Of a stretch of DNA of 64,000 bases, positions 36,465 to 46,877 are shown in pieces (position 1 is the stretch's first letter; each line of letters opens with the position of its first letter). Location: assembly GCF_963675305.1 (NCBI RefSeq), contig NZ_OY776147.1:124001-188000 (forward strand). Direction: 5' to 3'. This stretch comes from an uncultured Hyphomonas sp. GTDB taxonomy: Bacteria > Pseudomonadota > Alphaproteobacteria > Caulobacterales > Hyphomonadaceae. The translations under genes were made by a program, and so were the position numbers. The notes beneath the pieces are model-generated. The model had not been told where the DNA came from. It was given only the letters and a program-made list of their open reading frames with translations, and did not search any database.

Positions 36465-37667
36465 ATGTCCGATTTCCGCCGTATCGATGATGCCGGAGAC
36501 CTGACCGGCAAGACAGCCCTTGTCCGCGTCGATTTCAATGTTCCGATGGCGGATGGCAAAGTCAGCGACGATACGCGTCTGCGCTCTGCGCTGCCGACGG
36601 TCGAGGCCCTGCGCGCGAAGGGCGCGAAAGTTGTCCTGCTCGCACACTTCGGACGCCCCAAAGGCCAGATCGTCCCGGAGATGAGCCTGAAGCCCATCGC
36701 GGCCGCCTTCGCGGACGTACTGGATGCGCCGGTCCATTTTGCGGAAAACTGCGGCTTTGGCCCGAAAGCGAAAGCTTTCGTCACCAGCCGTGCGCCGCGT
36801 GACGTGATCCTGATGGAGAATACGCGCTTCGAGGCGGGCGAAGAAAAGAACGATCCGGCACTGGCCGAAGCCATGGCGGCACTCGGCGACCTGTTCGTGA
36901 ACGATGCTTTCTCCGCCGCCCACCGCGCGCATGCCTCAACCGAGGGCGTGACGCACTTCATTCCGGCCTATGCCGGCAAGGCGATGGAAACCGAACTCGA
37001 TGCGCTGGAGAAAGCGCTCGGCACGCCGGAGCGCCCGGTGATGGCCGTTGTCGGCGGGGCGAAAGTCTCGACCAAGATCGACCTTCTGAAAAATCTTGTC
37101 TCCAAAGTAGACATGCTGGCCATTGGCGGCGGCATGGCGAACACATTCCTTGCCGCCAAAGGCGTGGATGTCGGCAAGTCGCTCTGCGAGCATGACCTGG
37201 CCGATACGGCGCTGACCATCATGAAGAACGCCGAAGAGTCCGGCTGTGAGATCCTGCTGCCGCTGGACGTCGCCGTGGCGACCGAATTCAAGGCGCACGC
37301 GCCGGATCACCGTGTCTGCAAAGTAGGCGAAGTCAGCGCAGACGAGATGATCCTCGATGCCGGGCCGCATACGGTCACCGTGCTGACCGAAGCCATGGAC
37401 AAAGCGAAGACGCTGGTCTGGAACGGCCCGCTCGGCGCGTTCGAGCTTGAGCCGTTCGATACGGCCACGGTGGCTGCAGCCCGGGCCGCGGCAGAGCGGA
37501 CGAAGGCCGGCAAGCTGATCGCGGTGGCAGGCGGTGGCGACACGGTTGCCGCGCTGAACCATGCCGGCGTTGCGGCGGACTTCACCTTCGTCTCGACGGC
37601 GGGCGGGGCCTTCCTCGAATGGATGGAAGGCAAGCCGCTGCCGGGCGTGGAAGCGCTGAAGGCCTGA
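36465..37667 (+). CDS. pgk: Phosphoglycerate kinase
   Basis: Transfers phosphate from 1,3-bisphosphoglycerate to ADP in glycolysis, reversibly. 400 residues, standard. The start holds [20 protein letters not shown], with the substrate-binding [15 protein letters not shown] and [13 protein letters not shown] blocks; the nucleotide-binding GGGDTVAAL and [13 protein letters not shown] motifs are at the end. Five bases after the methyltransferase stop. Confidence 0.98.
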   Translation: MSDFRRIDDAGDLTGKTALVRVDFNVPMADGKVSDDTRLRSALPTVEALRAKGAKVVLLAHFGRPKGQIVPEMSLKPIAAAFADVLDAPVHFAENCGFGPKAKAFVTSRAPRDVILMENTRFEAGEEKNDPALAEAMAALGDLFVNDAFSAAHRAHASTEGVTHFIPAYAGKAMETELDALEKALGTPERPVMAVVGGAKVSTKIDLLKNLVSKVDMLAIGGGMANTFLAAKGVDVGKSLCEHDLADTALTIMKNAEESGCEILLPLDVAVATEFKAHAPDHRVCKVGEVSADEMILDAGPHTVTVLTEAMDKAKTLVWNGPLGAFELEPFDTATVAAARAAAERTKAGKLIAVAGGGDTVAALNHAGVAADFTFVSTAGGAFLEWMEGKPLPGVEALKA

Positions 37668-37972
37668 TCCTTTCCGATACAATTCCCGCAGGGCGGTCCT
37701 CTGGTACCTGAGGGCTGCCTGCGGCAAATCGCGCGGGAGCCGCACGGATCGGACGGTTTTGGTGATTCCCGGCGCGCCGCCGGAATCCAATTTTGGGTCA
37801 GCCCTGTCACCAGAGAGCACCCCATTTCTTGCGGTGAACCGGCATTTGGCGTGGAATCGGACGGATTTCCTGGCAAAGCATCCGGAATTCACCAGCGGTT
37901 GACGCCGCCAACCGGCACGGTACTTGAACGCAAACTGTGCAAAACAAGCACTGTTCACAGGATCCATTCAGA
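37668..37972. other. Intergenic region between pgk and fba
   Basis: 305 bp with no gene. A GATTCC/GGAATC dyad near 37764-37787 followed by CAATTTTGG could be a weak terminator. GTGC-N7-GCAC at 37937-37951 lies just before fba. Otherwise nothing is seen. Confidence 0.5.
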
Positions 37973-38881
37973 ATGACGGTAGTTGAAATGGCAAACGAGA
38001 CCATGACGAAGCAGGCAGCAGAAAAGGCGGGCTTTATTGCCGCGCTCGACCAGTCTGGCGGTTCAACCCCGAAGGCCCTGCGCCTCTACGGCATCGAGGA
38101 AGACGCTTACTCGAACGATGAGGAAATGTTCGGCCTCATCCACGACATGCGTGCCCGCATCATCAAATCGCCGGCCTTCAATGGCGACAAGGTGATGGGC
38201 GCCATCCTGTTCGAGCGCACCATGGACGGTGAAATCGATGGCGTGCCGACGGCTGAATATCTCTGGAAAGAGCGCAGTGTCGTTCCGTTCCTGAAAGTCG
38301 ACAAGGGCCTCGCCGACGAAGAAAACGGCGTTCAGGTCATGAAGCCGATGCCGGACCTTGACGCCCTGCTGGAGCGTGCGGTCGCCAAAGGCATCTTCGG
38401 CACCAAGATGCGTTCCGTCATCAATGCCGCCAATCAGGAAGGCATCGCCGCCGTTGTGGCGCAGCAATTCGATGTCGGCCGCCAGATCCTGGGCCACGGC
38501 CTGGTTCCGATCATCGAGCCGGAAGTTACGATCTCCATCGCTGACAAGGCTGCCGCAGAAGACATCCTGCTGGCAGAGATCCTGAAGCAATTGGACGCCC
38601 TCGGCGCTGACAAGCAGATCATGCTGAAGCTGACGCTGCCGGAGACGGCCAACCTCTACAAGCCGCTGGTCGATCATCCGCGCGTGATGCGCGTCGTGGC
38701 CCTGTCGGGTGGTTATTCGCGCGAGGAAGCGTGCCGCCGGCTGTCCGAAAACACTGGCATGATCGCCTCCTTCTCGCGCGCCCTGACCGAAGGCCTTTCG
38801 GCCCAGCAGAGCGATGCAGAGTTTGACTCGGCGCTTGCTGCATCCATCGACAGCATCTGCGCTGCCTCAATGGCTGGCTGA
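37973..38881 (+). CDS. Fructose-bisphosphate aldolase, class I
   Basis: Schiff-base aldolase that splits fructose-1,6-bisphosphate. 302 residues from the ATG at 37973 (AGGA ten bases upstream); the ATG at 37988 is also possible. [22 protein letters not shown] is the class I signature, with [12 protein letters not shown] and a candidate Schiff-base lysine in IMLKLTLPE. The group is that of bacterial FdaB-like class I enzymes, not the zinc class II. Probably transcribed from its own promoter, 305 bp after pgk. A strong terminator follows. Confidence 0.94.
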   Translation: MTVVEMANETMTKQAAEKAGFIAALDQSGGSTPKALRLYGIEEDAYSNDEEMFGLIHDMRARIIKSPAFNGDKVMGAILFERTMDGEIDGVPTAEYLWKERSVVPFLKVDKGLADEENGVQVMKPMPDLDALLERAVAKGIFGTKMRSVINAANQEGIAAVVAQQFDVGRQILGHGLVPIIEPEVTISIADKAAAEDILLAEILKQLDALGADKQIMLKLTLPETANLYKPLVDHPRVMRVVALSGGYSREEACRRLSENTGMIASFSRALTEGLSAQQSDAEFDSALAASIDSICAASMAG

Positions 38882-38944
38882 TCCCCTTCCGGGAAGGGAC
38901 GGGCCGGCTGGGCTCTGGACTTCCCGCGAAACGCAACGTCATAG

Positions 38945-38974
38945 TGCCCGCCATGAAAATGGCGGGCATTTTTG
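38945..38974 (+). terminator. Rho-independent terminator after fba
   Basis: TGCCCGCCAT (38945-38954) pairs perfectly with ATGGCGGGCA (38959-38968) over a GAAA loop, followed by TTTTTG. It ends the glycolytic block. Confidence 0.93.
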
Positions 38975-39004
38975 TTCGCGTAATGCTTCACCAAAGGGGA
39001 AATC

Positions 39005-41086
39005 ATGCCATTCAAGCCTAGCCTTCTCGCCGCGGCCTCCATCGCTTCGCTCATGGTCCTGCCGGGATGCGGTGCTCCCGCCGAAGCTCCGGCCAATCCG
39101 GACCGTAGCGCCCTTTCCGATGAAGGCATGGCGATGCTGGACACACTGGTGCTGGCCCCGGCCTCCGCCGATGCGTTTACGGCCCGCTGTGACGCTGCCC
39201 TCGCGCAGGCCGAGAAAATGCTGGCCGATCTGGAAACCCGGCAAGGCCCTGCCGGGGTAGGGGACCTGAAAGATTACGATGCCCTGCTGAACGTCACGTT
39301 CGCGGTCGGCTATGGCGAAGCATCGATCATTGCCGAAGCCAATCCGGACCCGGCGATCCGGGAAACCGGCGACACTTGCCAGCAGAAAACATCCGACATG
39401 ACGACCCGTATTTCGCTGTCGCGCCCGGTCTATGACCGGCTGTCCACGATCGATGCCACGAAGCTGGATGACCGCTCTGCCTATTTGCTGAAGCGGACTC
39501 TCAGCGAATACCGCCGGGCCGGGATCGACAAGGATGAACCGACCCGGGAGAAGGTACGCAGCCTGAACGCGGAGCTGGCCGAGCTGTCGACGGAGTTCAA
39601 CAAGAACCTCCGCGAGATCCAGGGCAGCGTGAAGGTGACGCCAGAAGACCTGATTGGCCTGCCGGAAGATTATATTACCGCTCATCCGCCGGGTGAGGAC
39701 GGGATGGTGACCATCACCACAGACTATCCGGACCTGTTCCCGATCTACACCTACTCGCCGAATGAAGCGCTTCGCAAAGAGTTGGCGGCGGAAGCGCAGA
39801 ACCGGGCGTATCCGGAAAACGTGGCGTCGCTGCGCGGCATCCTCGAGAAGCGCTACGAACTGGCCACCACGCTTGGTTATGACAACTGGGCGGCCCTGGT
39901 CACCGAAGACAAGATGACCGGCTCGCCTGAGGTGGCGAGCGATTTCCTCGAAGCCGTGGAAGGCGCCGCCCGCAATGCGGCTGAACTGGAATATGACCGG
40001 CTGCTGGAAAAACAGCAGGAACTGTCGCCGGAGGCCACATCGGTCAGTGACTGGAGCCGCACCTATCTCTCGGAACTGATCCGCAAGTCAGACTATGAAC
40101 TCGATTCCCAGGAAGTCCGGAAATACTTCGCCTTCAACGATGTGCGTGCCGGTATCTTTTCCCTGGTGGAGGATTTGTTCGATGTGGAGATCAAACCCTG
40201 GGACGGCGCACCGGTCTGGCAGGAAAGTGTCAGCGCGCATGAGATGTATCAGGACGGAAAGCTGATCGGTCGCTTTTTCCTCGACATGCATCCGCGGGAC
40301 GGCAAGTTCAAACATGCCGCAGCTTTCCCCATCCGTTTCGGTCCGACCTCGGATGGTGTGCCGGTTGCGGCGCTGATGTGCAATTTCCCCGCAGGCGATC
40401 ACACGACAGGCCTGATGGAGCACGGGCAGGTCGAAACCTTCCTGCATGAGTTCGGCCACCTCATCCACGACATGTTCTCCGGCCAGCCGGACTATGCCAA
40501 TCTGTCGATGGCCAATCTCGAATGGGACTTCATCGAAGCTCCGTCGCAGATGCTTGAGAACTGGGTCTGGGACTATGACACGCTGGCCAAGTTCGCCAGG
40601 GATGCGGATGGCAATGTGATCCCGCCGGAACTGGTGGAGAAAATGGTCGCCGCGCGTGACTTCGGCATCGGCGTCGGAACCCTTCGCCAGCTGCTCTACG
40701 CGAATGTCTCGCTCGACTATTACAATCGTCCGCCTTCGGAGGTCGATTTCGACGAGATCTGGAACGAGAACCAGTCAAAACTGAGCCCGTTCGAGACTTT
40801 GCCGGAGACGCACCCCTATGCCAGCTTCGGGCATCTCGATGGGTATTCGGCGATCTATTACACTTATCAATGGTCGCTTGCGATCTCGACGGACCTGTTC
40901 TCCGAGTTCGAGGCAAATGGCCTGCGCAACGGGGAGACGGCCAAGCGTTATCGCGATCTTGTTCTGGCCCCGGGCTCGTCCAAGCCGGCGGCAGAGCTGG
41001 TGCATGATTTCCTCGGCCGCGACTGGTCGCCGGAAGCCTATGAAGCCTACCTCCTGAACGCGGCCGAGGCCGAGACGGAAGAATAG
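39005..41086 (+). CDS. M3-family metallopeptidase lipoprotein (Dcp/oligopeptidase A-like)
   Basis: Zinc oligopeptidase of 693 residues. A lipoprotein signal ends VLPGCG, so the enzyme should be anchored and act in the periplasm, unlike the cytosolic OpdA and Dcp. The zinc site is HEFGH (481-485) in ETFLHEFGHLIHDM, with the third ligand region WDFIEAPSQMLENW downstream. The substrate channel region GHLDGYSAIYYTYQWS near the C-terminus is family-typical. It probably degrades short peptides. Confidence 0.94.
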   Translation: MPFKPSLLAAASIASLMVLPGCGAPAEAPANPDRSALSDEGMAMLDTLVLAPASADAFTARCDAALAQAEKMLADLETRQGPAGVGDLKDYDALLNVTFAVGYGEASIIAEANPDPAIRETGDTCQQKTSDMTTRISLSRPVYDRLSTIDATKLDDRSAYLLKRTLSEYRRAGIDKDEPTREKVRSLNAELAELSTEFNKNLREIQGSVKVTPEDLIGLPEDYITAHPPGEDGMVTITTDYPDLFPIYTYSPNEALRKELAAEAQNRAYPENVASLRGILEKRYELATTLGYDNWAALVTEDKMTGSPEVASDFLEAVEGAARNAAELEYDRLLEKQQELSPEATSVSDWSRTYLSELIRKSDYELDSQEVRKYFAFNDVRAGIFSLVEDLFDVEIKPWDGAPVWQESVSAHEMYQDGKLIGRFFLDMHPRDGKFKHAAAFPIRFGPTSDGVPVAALMCNFPAGDHTTGLMEHGQVETFLHEFGHLIHDMFSGQPDYANLSMANLEWDFIEAPSQMLENWVWDYDTLAKFARDADGNVIPPELVEKMVAARDFGIGVGTLRQLLYANVSLDYYNRPPSEVDFDEIWNENQSKLSPFETLPETHPYASFGHLDGYSAIYYTYQWSLAISTDLFSEFEANGLRNGETAKRYRDLVLAPGSSKPAAELVHDFLGRDWSPEAYEAYLLNAAEAETEE

Positions 41087-41147
41087 ACTTCACCGCTACG
41101 GTACGGGCTGGCTTGCCGCCAGCCCGGAACCGTCGCATCTAGGCGCC

Positions 41148-41819
41148 ATGTCGGAACCCGAATACACCCGCCCGCGCACGCGGCTCTATCTGATCACGCC
41201 GCCCCGTATCGATGACGTCGATGCGTTTGCCGCAATCCTGGAAACAGCCTTTTCTGCCGGCGACATCGCCTGTCTGCAGCTGCGCCTGAAGCACGCAGAT
41301 GGCAGCATCGATGAAGCCGCCACACGTGAGGTCAGCGCGGCCGTCACCGAAATGGCGCAGGCCTATGGCGCTGCCGCCCTGATCAATGACAGCCCGCAGC
41401 TCGCTGTGGAGCTTGGCGCAGACGGCGTGCATGTCGGTTGGGATGACATGTCGGTGAAAGACGCCCGCGCGATTGTCGGCAAGGAGATGATCGTCGGGGC
41501 GACGGCGAAGAACTCCCGCCACATTGCCATGCAGGCAGGGGAGGCGGGGGCCGATTATGTCGCCTTCGGCGCCTTCTACCCGACCGGCACCAAGACCGGC
41601 ACCGTGCCAGCCAGTCCGGATCTCCTGGAGATCTGGCAGGAGAGTATGGAAATCCCCTGCGTCGCCATCGGCGGTATCACGGTGGACAATGCGGCCCCGC
41701 TGGTGGCAGCGGGCGCGGATTTCATTGCCGTCTCCGCTGGCGTCTGGGACCATCCGGACGGCGCCCCGGCAGCGGTCGCGGCCTTCAATGCGCTCTTCGA
41801 TTCCTTGGCAGCGGATTAA
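41148..41819 (+). CDS. thiE: Thiamine-phosphate synthase
   Basis: Joins the thiazole and pyrimidine moieties to give thiamine monophosphate. 223 residues, TIM-barrel. Family marks are RLYLITPP, the LQLRLK strand, ALINDSPQLAVELGADGVHVG, VAFGAFYPTGTKTG and VAIGGI. No THI box or other thiamine gene is seen adjacent, so expression may be constitutive. A hairpin without T run (41104-41126) lies before it. Confidence 0.9.
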   Translation: MSEPEYTRPRTRLYLITPPRIDDVDAFAAILETAFSAGDIACLQLRLKHADGSIDEAATREVSAAVTEMAQAYGAAALINDSPQLAVELGADGVHVGWDDMSVKDARAIVGKEMIVGATAKNSRHIAMQAGEAGADYVAFGAFYPTGTKTGTVPASPDLLEIWQESMEIPCVAIGGITVDNAAPLVAAGADFIAVSAGVWDHPDGAPAAVAAFNALFDSLAAD

Positions 41820-41901
41820 CACTCCGGCGCCTTGACCCTTTGCCGACAAAGGCTTACGCCGCCCGCTCTTCCGCAAGAATTGCGACCGGACGCTGTTTCA
41901 C

Positions 41902-42723
41902 ATGTCAAAACCCTCTCCCGTTGGATCCGTAATGATCGCTGCCGCCCGCGCTGCCGGGCGTTCGCTGGCGCGTGATTTTGGTGAAGTCGAAAACCTTCAG
42001 GTCTCGAAAAAAGGCCCGGCGGACTTTGTGTCCAATGCCGATCACCGCGCCGAAGAGATCATCTTCACCCATTTGACCAAGGCCCGCCCGGGCTATGGCT
42101 TCGTGATGGAAGAGCGCGGCATTGTCGAAGGCACCGACAAATCCAACCGGTTCATCGTCGATCCGCTCGACGGAACGCTGAACTTCCTGCATGGCCAGCC
42201 GCACTTTGCTGTGTCCATTGCGCTGGAACGTGATGGCGAGCTGCTGACCGGCGTCGTGTTCGATGTTGCCAAGAACGAGATCTTCTGGGCCGAGACCGGC
42301 CGCGGCGCCTGGCTGGACAATCGCAAGCTGCGCGTGGCGGCCCGCCGCGACTTGCACGAATCCGTCATCGCCACCGGCACGCCCTGGCATGGCAAGTCCG
42401 AAGAGAGCCACGTCACGTTCGCCCGCGAAGTCGCCGCGATGACGCCGGCCACCGCCGGGATCCGCCGCAATGGGTCTGCCGCGCTGGACCTTGCCTGGGT
42501 CGCTGCCGGCCGGTTTGACGGCTTCTGGGAGCGGAACCTGCAATCCTGGGATATCGCCGCTGGTATCGTGCTGGTCCGCGAAGCGGGCGGCATGATCAGC
42601 GAACTCGACGGCGGGGATGTGCTGCAGACAGGCTCGATCCTGGCGGCCAATGTCGACCTGCATCCGAAGCTTGAAAAGCAGATCCGGCATGCGGGTTCCT
42701 TCGGGAAGGCCGCTTCCGTCTGA
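41902..42723 (+). CDS. suhB: Inositol monophosphatase-family protein (SuhB-like)
   Basis: Magnesium-dependent phosphatase of 273 residues. Metal-binding motifs are SNADHRAEEII, EERG, VDPLDGTLNFLHG and SWDIAAGIVLVREAGG. The family includes inositol-1-phosphatase and SuhB, which also joins rRNA antitermination complexes; symbol assignment is by layout. There is a weak ribosome-binding site; an internal ATG at 41932 is an alternative start. It is 82 bp after thiE, in the same direction. Confidence 0.9.
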   Translation: MSKPSPVGSVMIAAARAAGRSLARDFGEVENLQVSKKGPADFVSNADHRAEEIIFTHLTKARPGYGFVMEERGIVEGTDKSNRFIVDPLDGTLNFLHGQPHFAVSIALERDGELLTGVVFDVAKNEIFWAETGRGAWLDNRKLRVAARRDLHESVIATGTPWHGKSEESHVTFAREVAAMTPATAGIRRNGSAALDLAWVAAGRFDGFWERNLQSWDIAAGIVLVREAGGMISELDGGDVLQTGSILAANVDLHPKLEKQIRHAGSFGKAASV

Positions 42724-42804
42724 GTGCCTTTTCCGGCTGGTGACCCGGAAATTAATAGATGACGCTCGCGTCACCTATTTCCTTATCCGTAAAAACACGT
42801 AATC

Positions 42805-44313
42805 ATGTGTCCCATGACACAGCCAGATACAGACGTTCTCATCATCGGCGCAGGCCTTTCAGGCATCGGCGCTGCCGTTCACCTCGGCAAGCAGTGCCCC
42901 GGCAAGACCTATCGGATCTTCGAGCAGCGAAGTGCCATCGGCGGGACGTGGGATCTGTTCCGCTATCCGGGTATCCGCTCGGATTCGGACATGCACACGC
43001 TGGGCTTCAACTTCAAACCCTGGACCGAGGCCAAGGCCATCGCCGACGGTCCGTCGATCCGCAACTATGTTCGCGAAACCGCGGACGAGTATGACGTCAC
43101 CCGGCACATCCAGTTCGATACGAAGATCGTGGCAGCCGACTGGTCGAGCCCGGATCAGGTCTGGCACATCACGGCGGAAGACACGAAAACGGGCCTGCGC
43201 AGCGAACTGACGACGCGGTTCCTGTTCATGTGCGGCGGCTACTACAATTACGACGAAGGCTACCGGCCGGACTTCCCGGGCGAGGAAAATTACAAAGGCC
43301 TCTTCGTGCACCCGCAGCACTGGCCGGAAGACCTCGACTATTCCGGCAAGAAGGTTGTGATCATCGGCTCCGGCGCAACGGCGATGACGCTGGTGCCGGC
43401 CATGGCGGAGAAGGCGGGGCATGTGACCATGTTGCAGCGCTCGCCGACTTATGTCGTCTCCCGCCCGGCGGTCGACAAGGCTGCAAACTTCCTGCGCGCC
43501 ATTCTGCCGGACAGCTGGGCCTATGCGCTGATCCGCTGGCGGAACGTCGCCTTCCAGCAATACTTCTTCCGCAAGACGCGCGAGAATCCGCAGCAGGCCA
43601 AGGAACGCCTCCTCAAAATGGTACGCGAGGAACTTGGACCCGACTATGACGTCGAGAAGCATTTCACGCCGCACTATAATCCATGGGAGCAGCGGCTGTG
43701 CCTGGTGCCGGATTCGGACCTTTTCAATGTTCTGAAATCCGGAAAGGCCAGCGTCGAGACCGATCATATCGAAACCTTCACGGAGAAGGGGATCAGGCTC
43801 AAATCCGGCAAGGAGCTGGAAGCCGACATTGTGGTGACGGCGACAGGGCTGAACCTCGTCTTCATGAACGGTGTCGATGTCTCGCTGGACGGGACGAAGG
43901 TCGATCCCGGCAAGCTGCTGAACTACAAGGGCGTGATGCTCTCCAACATGCCCAACCTCGCGGTGACGTTCGGCTACACGAATGCGTCCTGGACGCTGAA
44001 GGCGGACCTGACCAGTGAATATGTCTGCCGCCTGATCAATCTTATGGATCAGAAAGGCGCGACCTCGGCCATGCCGTACCTGCCGGCCTTCCCGAACGAG
44101 ACAGAACCGTTCGTGGATTTCTCGTCCGGCTATTTCCAGCGCGTGATGGACCAGTTCCCCCGCCAGCACACCGAAGCGCCGTGGAAGCTGCACCAGAGCT
44201 ATTTCACCGACCGGAAGAATTTGCGCGAGGAGCCGATCGAGGATGGCGTGATGCAGTTCACCACGCCCGCTGATGCCGCTGCCCCGAAACCGGCGCTTCA
44301 GGCCGCGGAATAA
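42805..44313 (+). CDS. Flavin-containing monooxygenase, Baeyer-Villiger type
   Basis: FAD- and NADPH-dependent oxygenase of 502 residues. The FAD dinucleotide motif is LIIGAGLSGIG, the second NADPH motif VIIGSGATAMTL, and FVHPQHWP matches the FxGxxxHxxxWP Baeyer-Villiger / FMO fingerprint (YKGLFVHPQHWPE). DLFRYPGIRSDSDMHTLGF is typical of cyclohexanone/ketone monooxygenases. It probably oxidises ketones or related xenobiotics. ATGs at 42805 and 42814 are both possible. Confidence 0.92.
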   Translation: MCPMTQPDTDVLIIGAGLSGIGAAVHLGKQCPGKTYRIFEQRSAIGGTWDLFRYPGIRSDSDMHTLGFNFKPWTEAKAIADGPSIRNYVRETADEYDVTRHIQFDTKIVAADWSSPDQVWHITAEDTKTGLRSELTTRFLFMCGGYYNYDEGYRPDFPGEENYKGLFVHPQHWPEDLDYSGKKVVIIGSGATAMTLVPAMAEKAGHVTMLQRSPTYVVSRPAVDKAANFLRAILPDSWAYALIRWRNVAFQQYFFRKTRENPQQAKERLLKMVREELGPDYDVEKHFTPHYNPWEQRLCLVPDSDLFNVLKSGKASVETDHIETFTEKGIRLKSGKELEADIVVTATGLNLVFMNGVDVSLDGTKVDPGKLLNYKGVMLSNMPNLAVTFGYTNASWTLKADLTSEYVCRLINLMDQKGATSAMPYLPAFPNETEPFVDFSSGYFQRVMDQFPRQHTEAPWKLHQSYFTDRKNLREEPIEDGVMQFTTPADAAAPKPALQAAE

Positions 44314-44388
44314 GCCGCCTCTAAACAAAGGCCTGCAGGCTTCCTATCTGTCACCCGTATGGGGCGTACAGAAAAAAGGAGTGTCTGT

Positions 44389-44547
44389 ATGTGGTTGTGG
44401 CTTTTGTGGTGGTGTGTGGATGATCACATTGCCGAAGCGGTCGGCGCGCCGGGGCTTGGCGAATTGCCGATCTGGGTGCCATTGATCCTGTCGCTTGCCT
44501 TCGCCTTCACGGTGGATGGCAAGGTCAAGAAATGGAAGCGCGGCTGA
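44389..44547 (+). CDS. 52-residue membrane peptide
   Basis: Small open frame with a strong AAGGAG (44376-44381) seven bases before its ATG, which makes it likely real. The protein is tryptophan-rich at the start (MWLWLLWWCVDD), has one hydrophobic helix (IWVPLILSLAFAFTV) and a basic end (KVKKWKRG), so it should be a single- or double-span membrane peptide. No family recognised. The stop is two bases from the convergent ABC exporter gene. Confidence 0.7.
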   Translation: MWLWLLWWCVDDHIAEAVGAPGLGELPIWVPLILSLAFAFTVDGKVKKWKRG

Positions 44548-44549
44548 TC

Positions 44550-46397
44550 TCAGCCTTCCGCAAACTGAAGTTCGGCGAGGCGGGCGTATAGCCCACCTTT
44601 GGCGACCAGTTCCTCGTGGCTGCCTTCCTCGACGATCTGCCCGTGTTCCATGACGACGATCCGGTCGGCGCGGCGCACGGTGGACAGGCGGTGCGCAATG
44701 ACGAGCGTCGTGCGGCCCTCGGAGGCATTTTGGATGGCGCGGCGTACGGCGGCTTCGCTCTCGGAGTCGAGGGCCGAGGTTGCCTCGTCCAACAGGAGGA
44801 CCGGCGCATCCCGCACCAGCGCGCGGGCCAGCGCGATCCGCTGGCGCTGGCCGCCGGACAGGCTGCGGCCCTTCTGGCCAAGCGGCGTTGCAAGGCCCTC
44901 TTTCTCTGACAGGAAGTCCATCGCCTCGGCCATGCGGGCGGCATGCTCCAGGAGCTTTTCGTCCGGACTATCCGTGCCGAAACCGATATTCTCAGCGGCC
45001 GTGCCGGTGAACAGGGCGGATTCCTGCGGGGCATAGGCGAAATTGTGCCGCCAGTCCGCGGGCATGACGTCCGCCGACGGGACGCCGTCCAGCGTGACCC
45101 TGCCGGACTGCGGATCGAACAGGCGCAGGGCGAGGCGGAAGACGGTCGTCTTGCCTGCGCCGCTCGGGCCGACCAGTGCGACGAACTCGCCGGGCTTCAC
45201 ATTGAGGGAGAAATCCGTCAGCGCCGAGACCGGCTTGCCGTCACTGGTCGCCTCGTCATAGGCGAAGGTCACATGATCAAACGCCAGCGCGCCCGTGATC
45301 TTCTCCGGCATCGGGCGGGGCAGGGCAGGCGGGGCGATCTCAGGCTCGGCGTTCAGCACTTCGGCGGCCCGGTCGGCAGCGCCGGCCGCCCGCATCACTT
45401 CGCCATAGACTTCGGCCAGCATGCCAAAGCCGGACCCGGCATAGAGCGCATAGAGCACCATGGCGGAGAGGTCGCCAAAGCTCATCTCGCCCTTGGCCAC
45501 GGCGCGGGCACCGAGCCAAAGCACGCAGACAAAGCCGCCGAACAGAAGCACCGAGACCATGACGATCATCAGGCTGCGCGCCGTGATCCGGCGCATGGCG
45601 GCGGCGAAGGTTGCTTCCACCGCTTCGGTGAAGGTGGCGAGGCGGCTGTCTTCGCGGCTGTAGGCCTGTACGAGTTCAATCGCGTCCAGCGCTTCTGAGG
45701 CTTCCGCCCCGGCATCGGCCAGCCGCGACTGGGCCCGGTTCGACATGGTGCGGATTACCCGGCCAACGACGACCACGGGCAGCATCGCCACCGGCAACAT
45801 GGCCAGCAGCGTCAGGCCCAGCTTCCAGTTCACCACCATCATCATCGTCAGTGCGCCAAAGGTCGTGATCAGCGTACGCGTCGCCATGGAGGCGGAGGTG
45901 CCGAGAAACTGCTCGATCAGGGTGATGTCGGCGGTCAGGCGCGAGACCGCTTCGCCCGAGCGCATTTTCGCATGGTAGCGCGGGCCGAGGGTGAGGAGGT
46001 GGGCATAAAGGTCCCGGCGCAGGTCTGCCGCGATCCGCTCGCCGAAACGCGAGACGAAATAGAAGCGCACCGCGCCCAGCACGCCGGAGGTGATGGCAGC
46101 GGCGGCCACCCAGAAGAAGGATTTGTCGACAAGTTCCAGAAGTTTCTGCGTGTTGCCGCCTGCCTCGCGCCCGCTGTCGGCCGCTTTGCCCAGCAGGATT
46201 GGCAGGGTCAGGCTGAGGGCCGCTGCGCCCACCAGGAAGACCAGTGCAATCGCGACAGTCCGCCAATGCCGTCCGGCATAAGGCAGCAGCAATTTAAGGG
46301 GTTTCAGGTTGCGCCCCTTGGGCCGGTCGATGGCCTGTCCGCCGCCCGGTTCAGCCGTACGGCGGTCTATGGTTTCCTGGGATTCGGTGTCGGCCAT
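44550..46397 (-). CDS. ABC exporter, fused permease/ATPase (MsbA-like)
   Basis: 615-residue half-transporter. N-terminal six-helix membrane domain (about 35-340), then an ATP-binding domain with Walker [11 protein letters not shown]-loop [11 protein letters not shown], signature [15 protein letters not shown] and Walker [13 protein letters not shown]. Similar exporters move lipids, lipid A or drugs; the substrate is unknown. A homodimer is expected. The gene is divergent from rpmE, an arrangement seen in related alphaproteobacteria. Confidence 0.95.
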   Translation of the reverse strand: MADTESQETIDRRTAEPGGGQAIDRPKGRNLKPLKLLLPYAGRHWRTVAIALVFLVGAAALSLTLPILLGKAADSGREAGGNTQKLLELVDKSFFWVAAAAITSGVLGAVRFYFVSRFGERIAADLRRDLYAHLLTLGPRYHAKMRSGEAVSRLTADITLIEQFLGTSASMATRTLITTFGALTMMMVVNWKLGLTLLAMLPVAMLPVVVVGRVIRTMSNRAQSRLADAGAEASEALDAIELVQAYSREDSRLATFTEAVEATFAAAMRRITARSLMIVMVSVLLFGGFVCVLWLGARAVAKGEMSFGDLSAMVLYALYAGSGFGMLAEVYGEVMRAAGAADRAAEVLNAEPEIAPPALPRPMPEKITGALAFDHVTFAYDEATSDGKPVSALTDFSLNVKPGEFVALVGPSGAGKTTVFRLALRLFDPQSGRVTLDGVPSADVMPADWRHNFAYAPQESALFTGTAAENIGFGTDSPDEKLLEHAARMAEAMDFLSEKEGLATPLGQKGRSLSGGQRQRIALARALVRDAPVLLLDEATSALDSESEAAVRRAIQNASEGRTTLVIAHRLSTVRRADRIVVMEHGQIVEEGSHEELVAKGGLYARLAELQFAEG

Positions 46398-46433
46398 TCG
46401 GACTGCCTCTGCAGCACTGTGGAAATCGGGTGC

Positions 46434-46460
46434 AAGCCCCCTTGCGAAAGGGCTTTTCTT
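46434..46460 (+). other. Hairpin plus T run in the ABC exporter / rpmE intergenic region
   Basis: AAGCCC (46434-46439) pairs with GGGCTT (46450-46455), extendable through a TT/AA pair with two bulged C residues, followed by TTTTCTT. It lies about 115 bp before rpmE on its strand and could be an attenuator or terminator; unproven. Confidence 0.4.
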
Positions 46461-46574
46461 CAGTTACACGCGCCACTTCTGAAAAACGGGCAGCAGTCAC
46501 GCCCGCGCACCCCTAATGGCGAAGCGCGGCGGCCACAAGGCCCGCAGGTAACGGATCACAGAAGGGCGCGAGCC

Positions 46575-46793
46575 ATGAAAAAAGAAGGTCATCCCGACTA
46601 TCACTTCATCACCGTGGTGATGACGGACGGCACTGAGTACCAGACGCGCTCCACTTATGGCGCTGAAGGCGATCGCCTCGTGCTGGATATCGACTCCAAA
46701 TCGCACCCGGCCTGGACCGGCGGCGACGGCAAGCTGATGGACCGCGGTGGCCGCGTGTCCCGCTTCAAGGACAAGTTCAAAGGCTTCGTCTAA
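46575..46793 (+). CDS. rpmE: 50S ribosomal protein L31 (cysteine-free type)
   Basis: 72-residue ribosomal protein L31. [22 protein letters not shown] and KSHPAWTGG match the family, followed by [16 protein letters not shown]. The zinc-binding CxxC is absent, so it is the zinc-independent form common in alphaproteobacteria. The preceding open frame is longer but uncharacteristic. A strong terminator follows. Confidence 0.95.
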   Translation: MKKEGHPDYHFITVVMTDGTEYQTRSTYGAEGDRLVLDIDSKSHPAWTGGDGKLMDRGGRVSRFKDKFKGFV

Positions 46794-46829
46794 GCCTTCC
46801 GCACCGTTTCACGGTTGCGACCCGAACAG

Positions 46830-46859
46830 CCCCGGCCCGCAAGGCCGGGGTTTTGTTTT
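46830..46859 (+). terminator. Rho-independent terminator after rpmE
   Basis: CCCCGGCC (46830-46837) pairs with GGCCGGGG (46843-46850) over a five-base loop, followed by TTTTGTTTT. Confidence 0.93.
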
Positions 46860-46877
46860 GGCAGTGGCTTTGCGGGC

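Noticed and set aside
41104..41126. Hairpin before thiE as terminator
   Set aside because: Nine-base perfect stem but no T run follows, so a rho-independent terminator is not supported.
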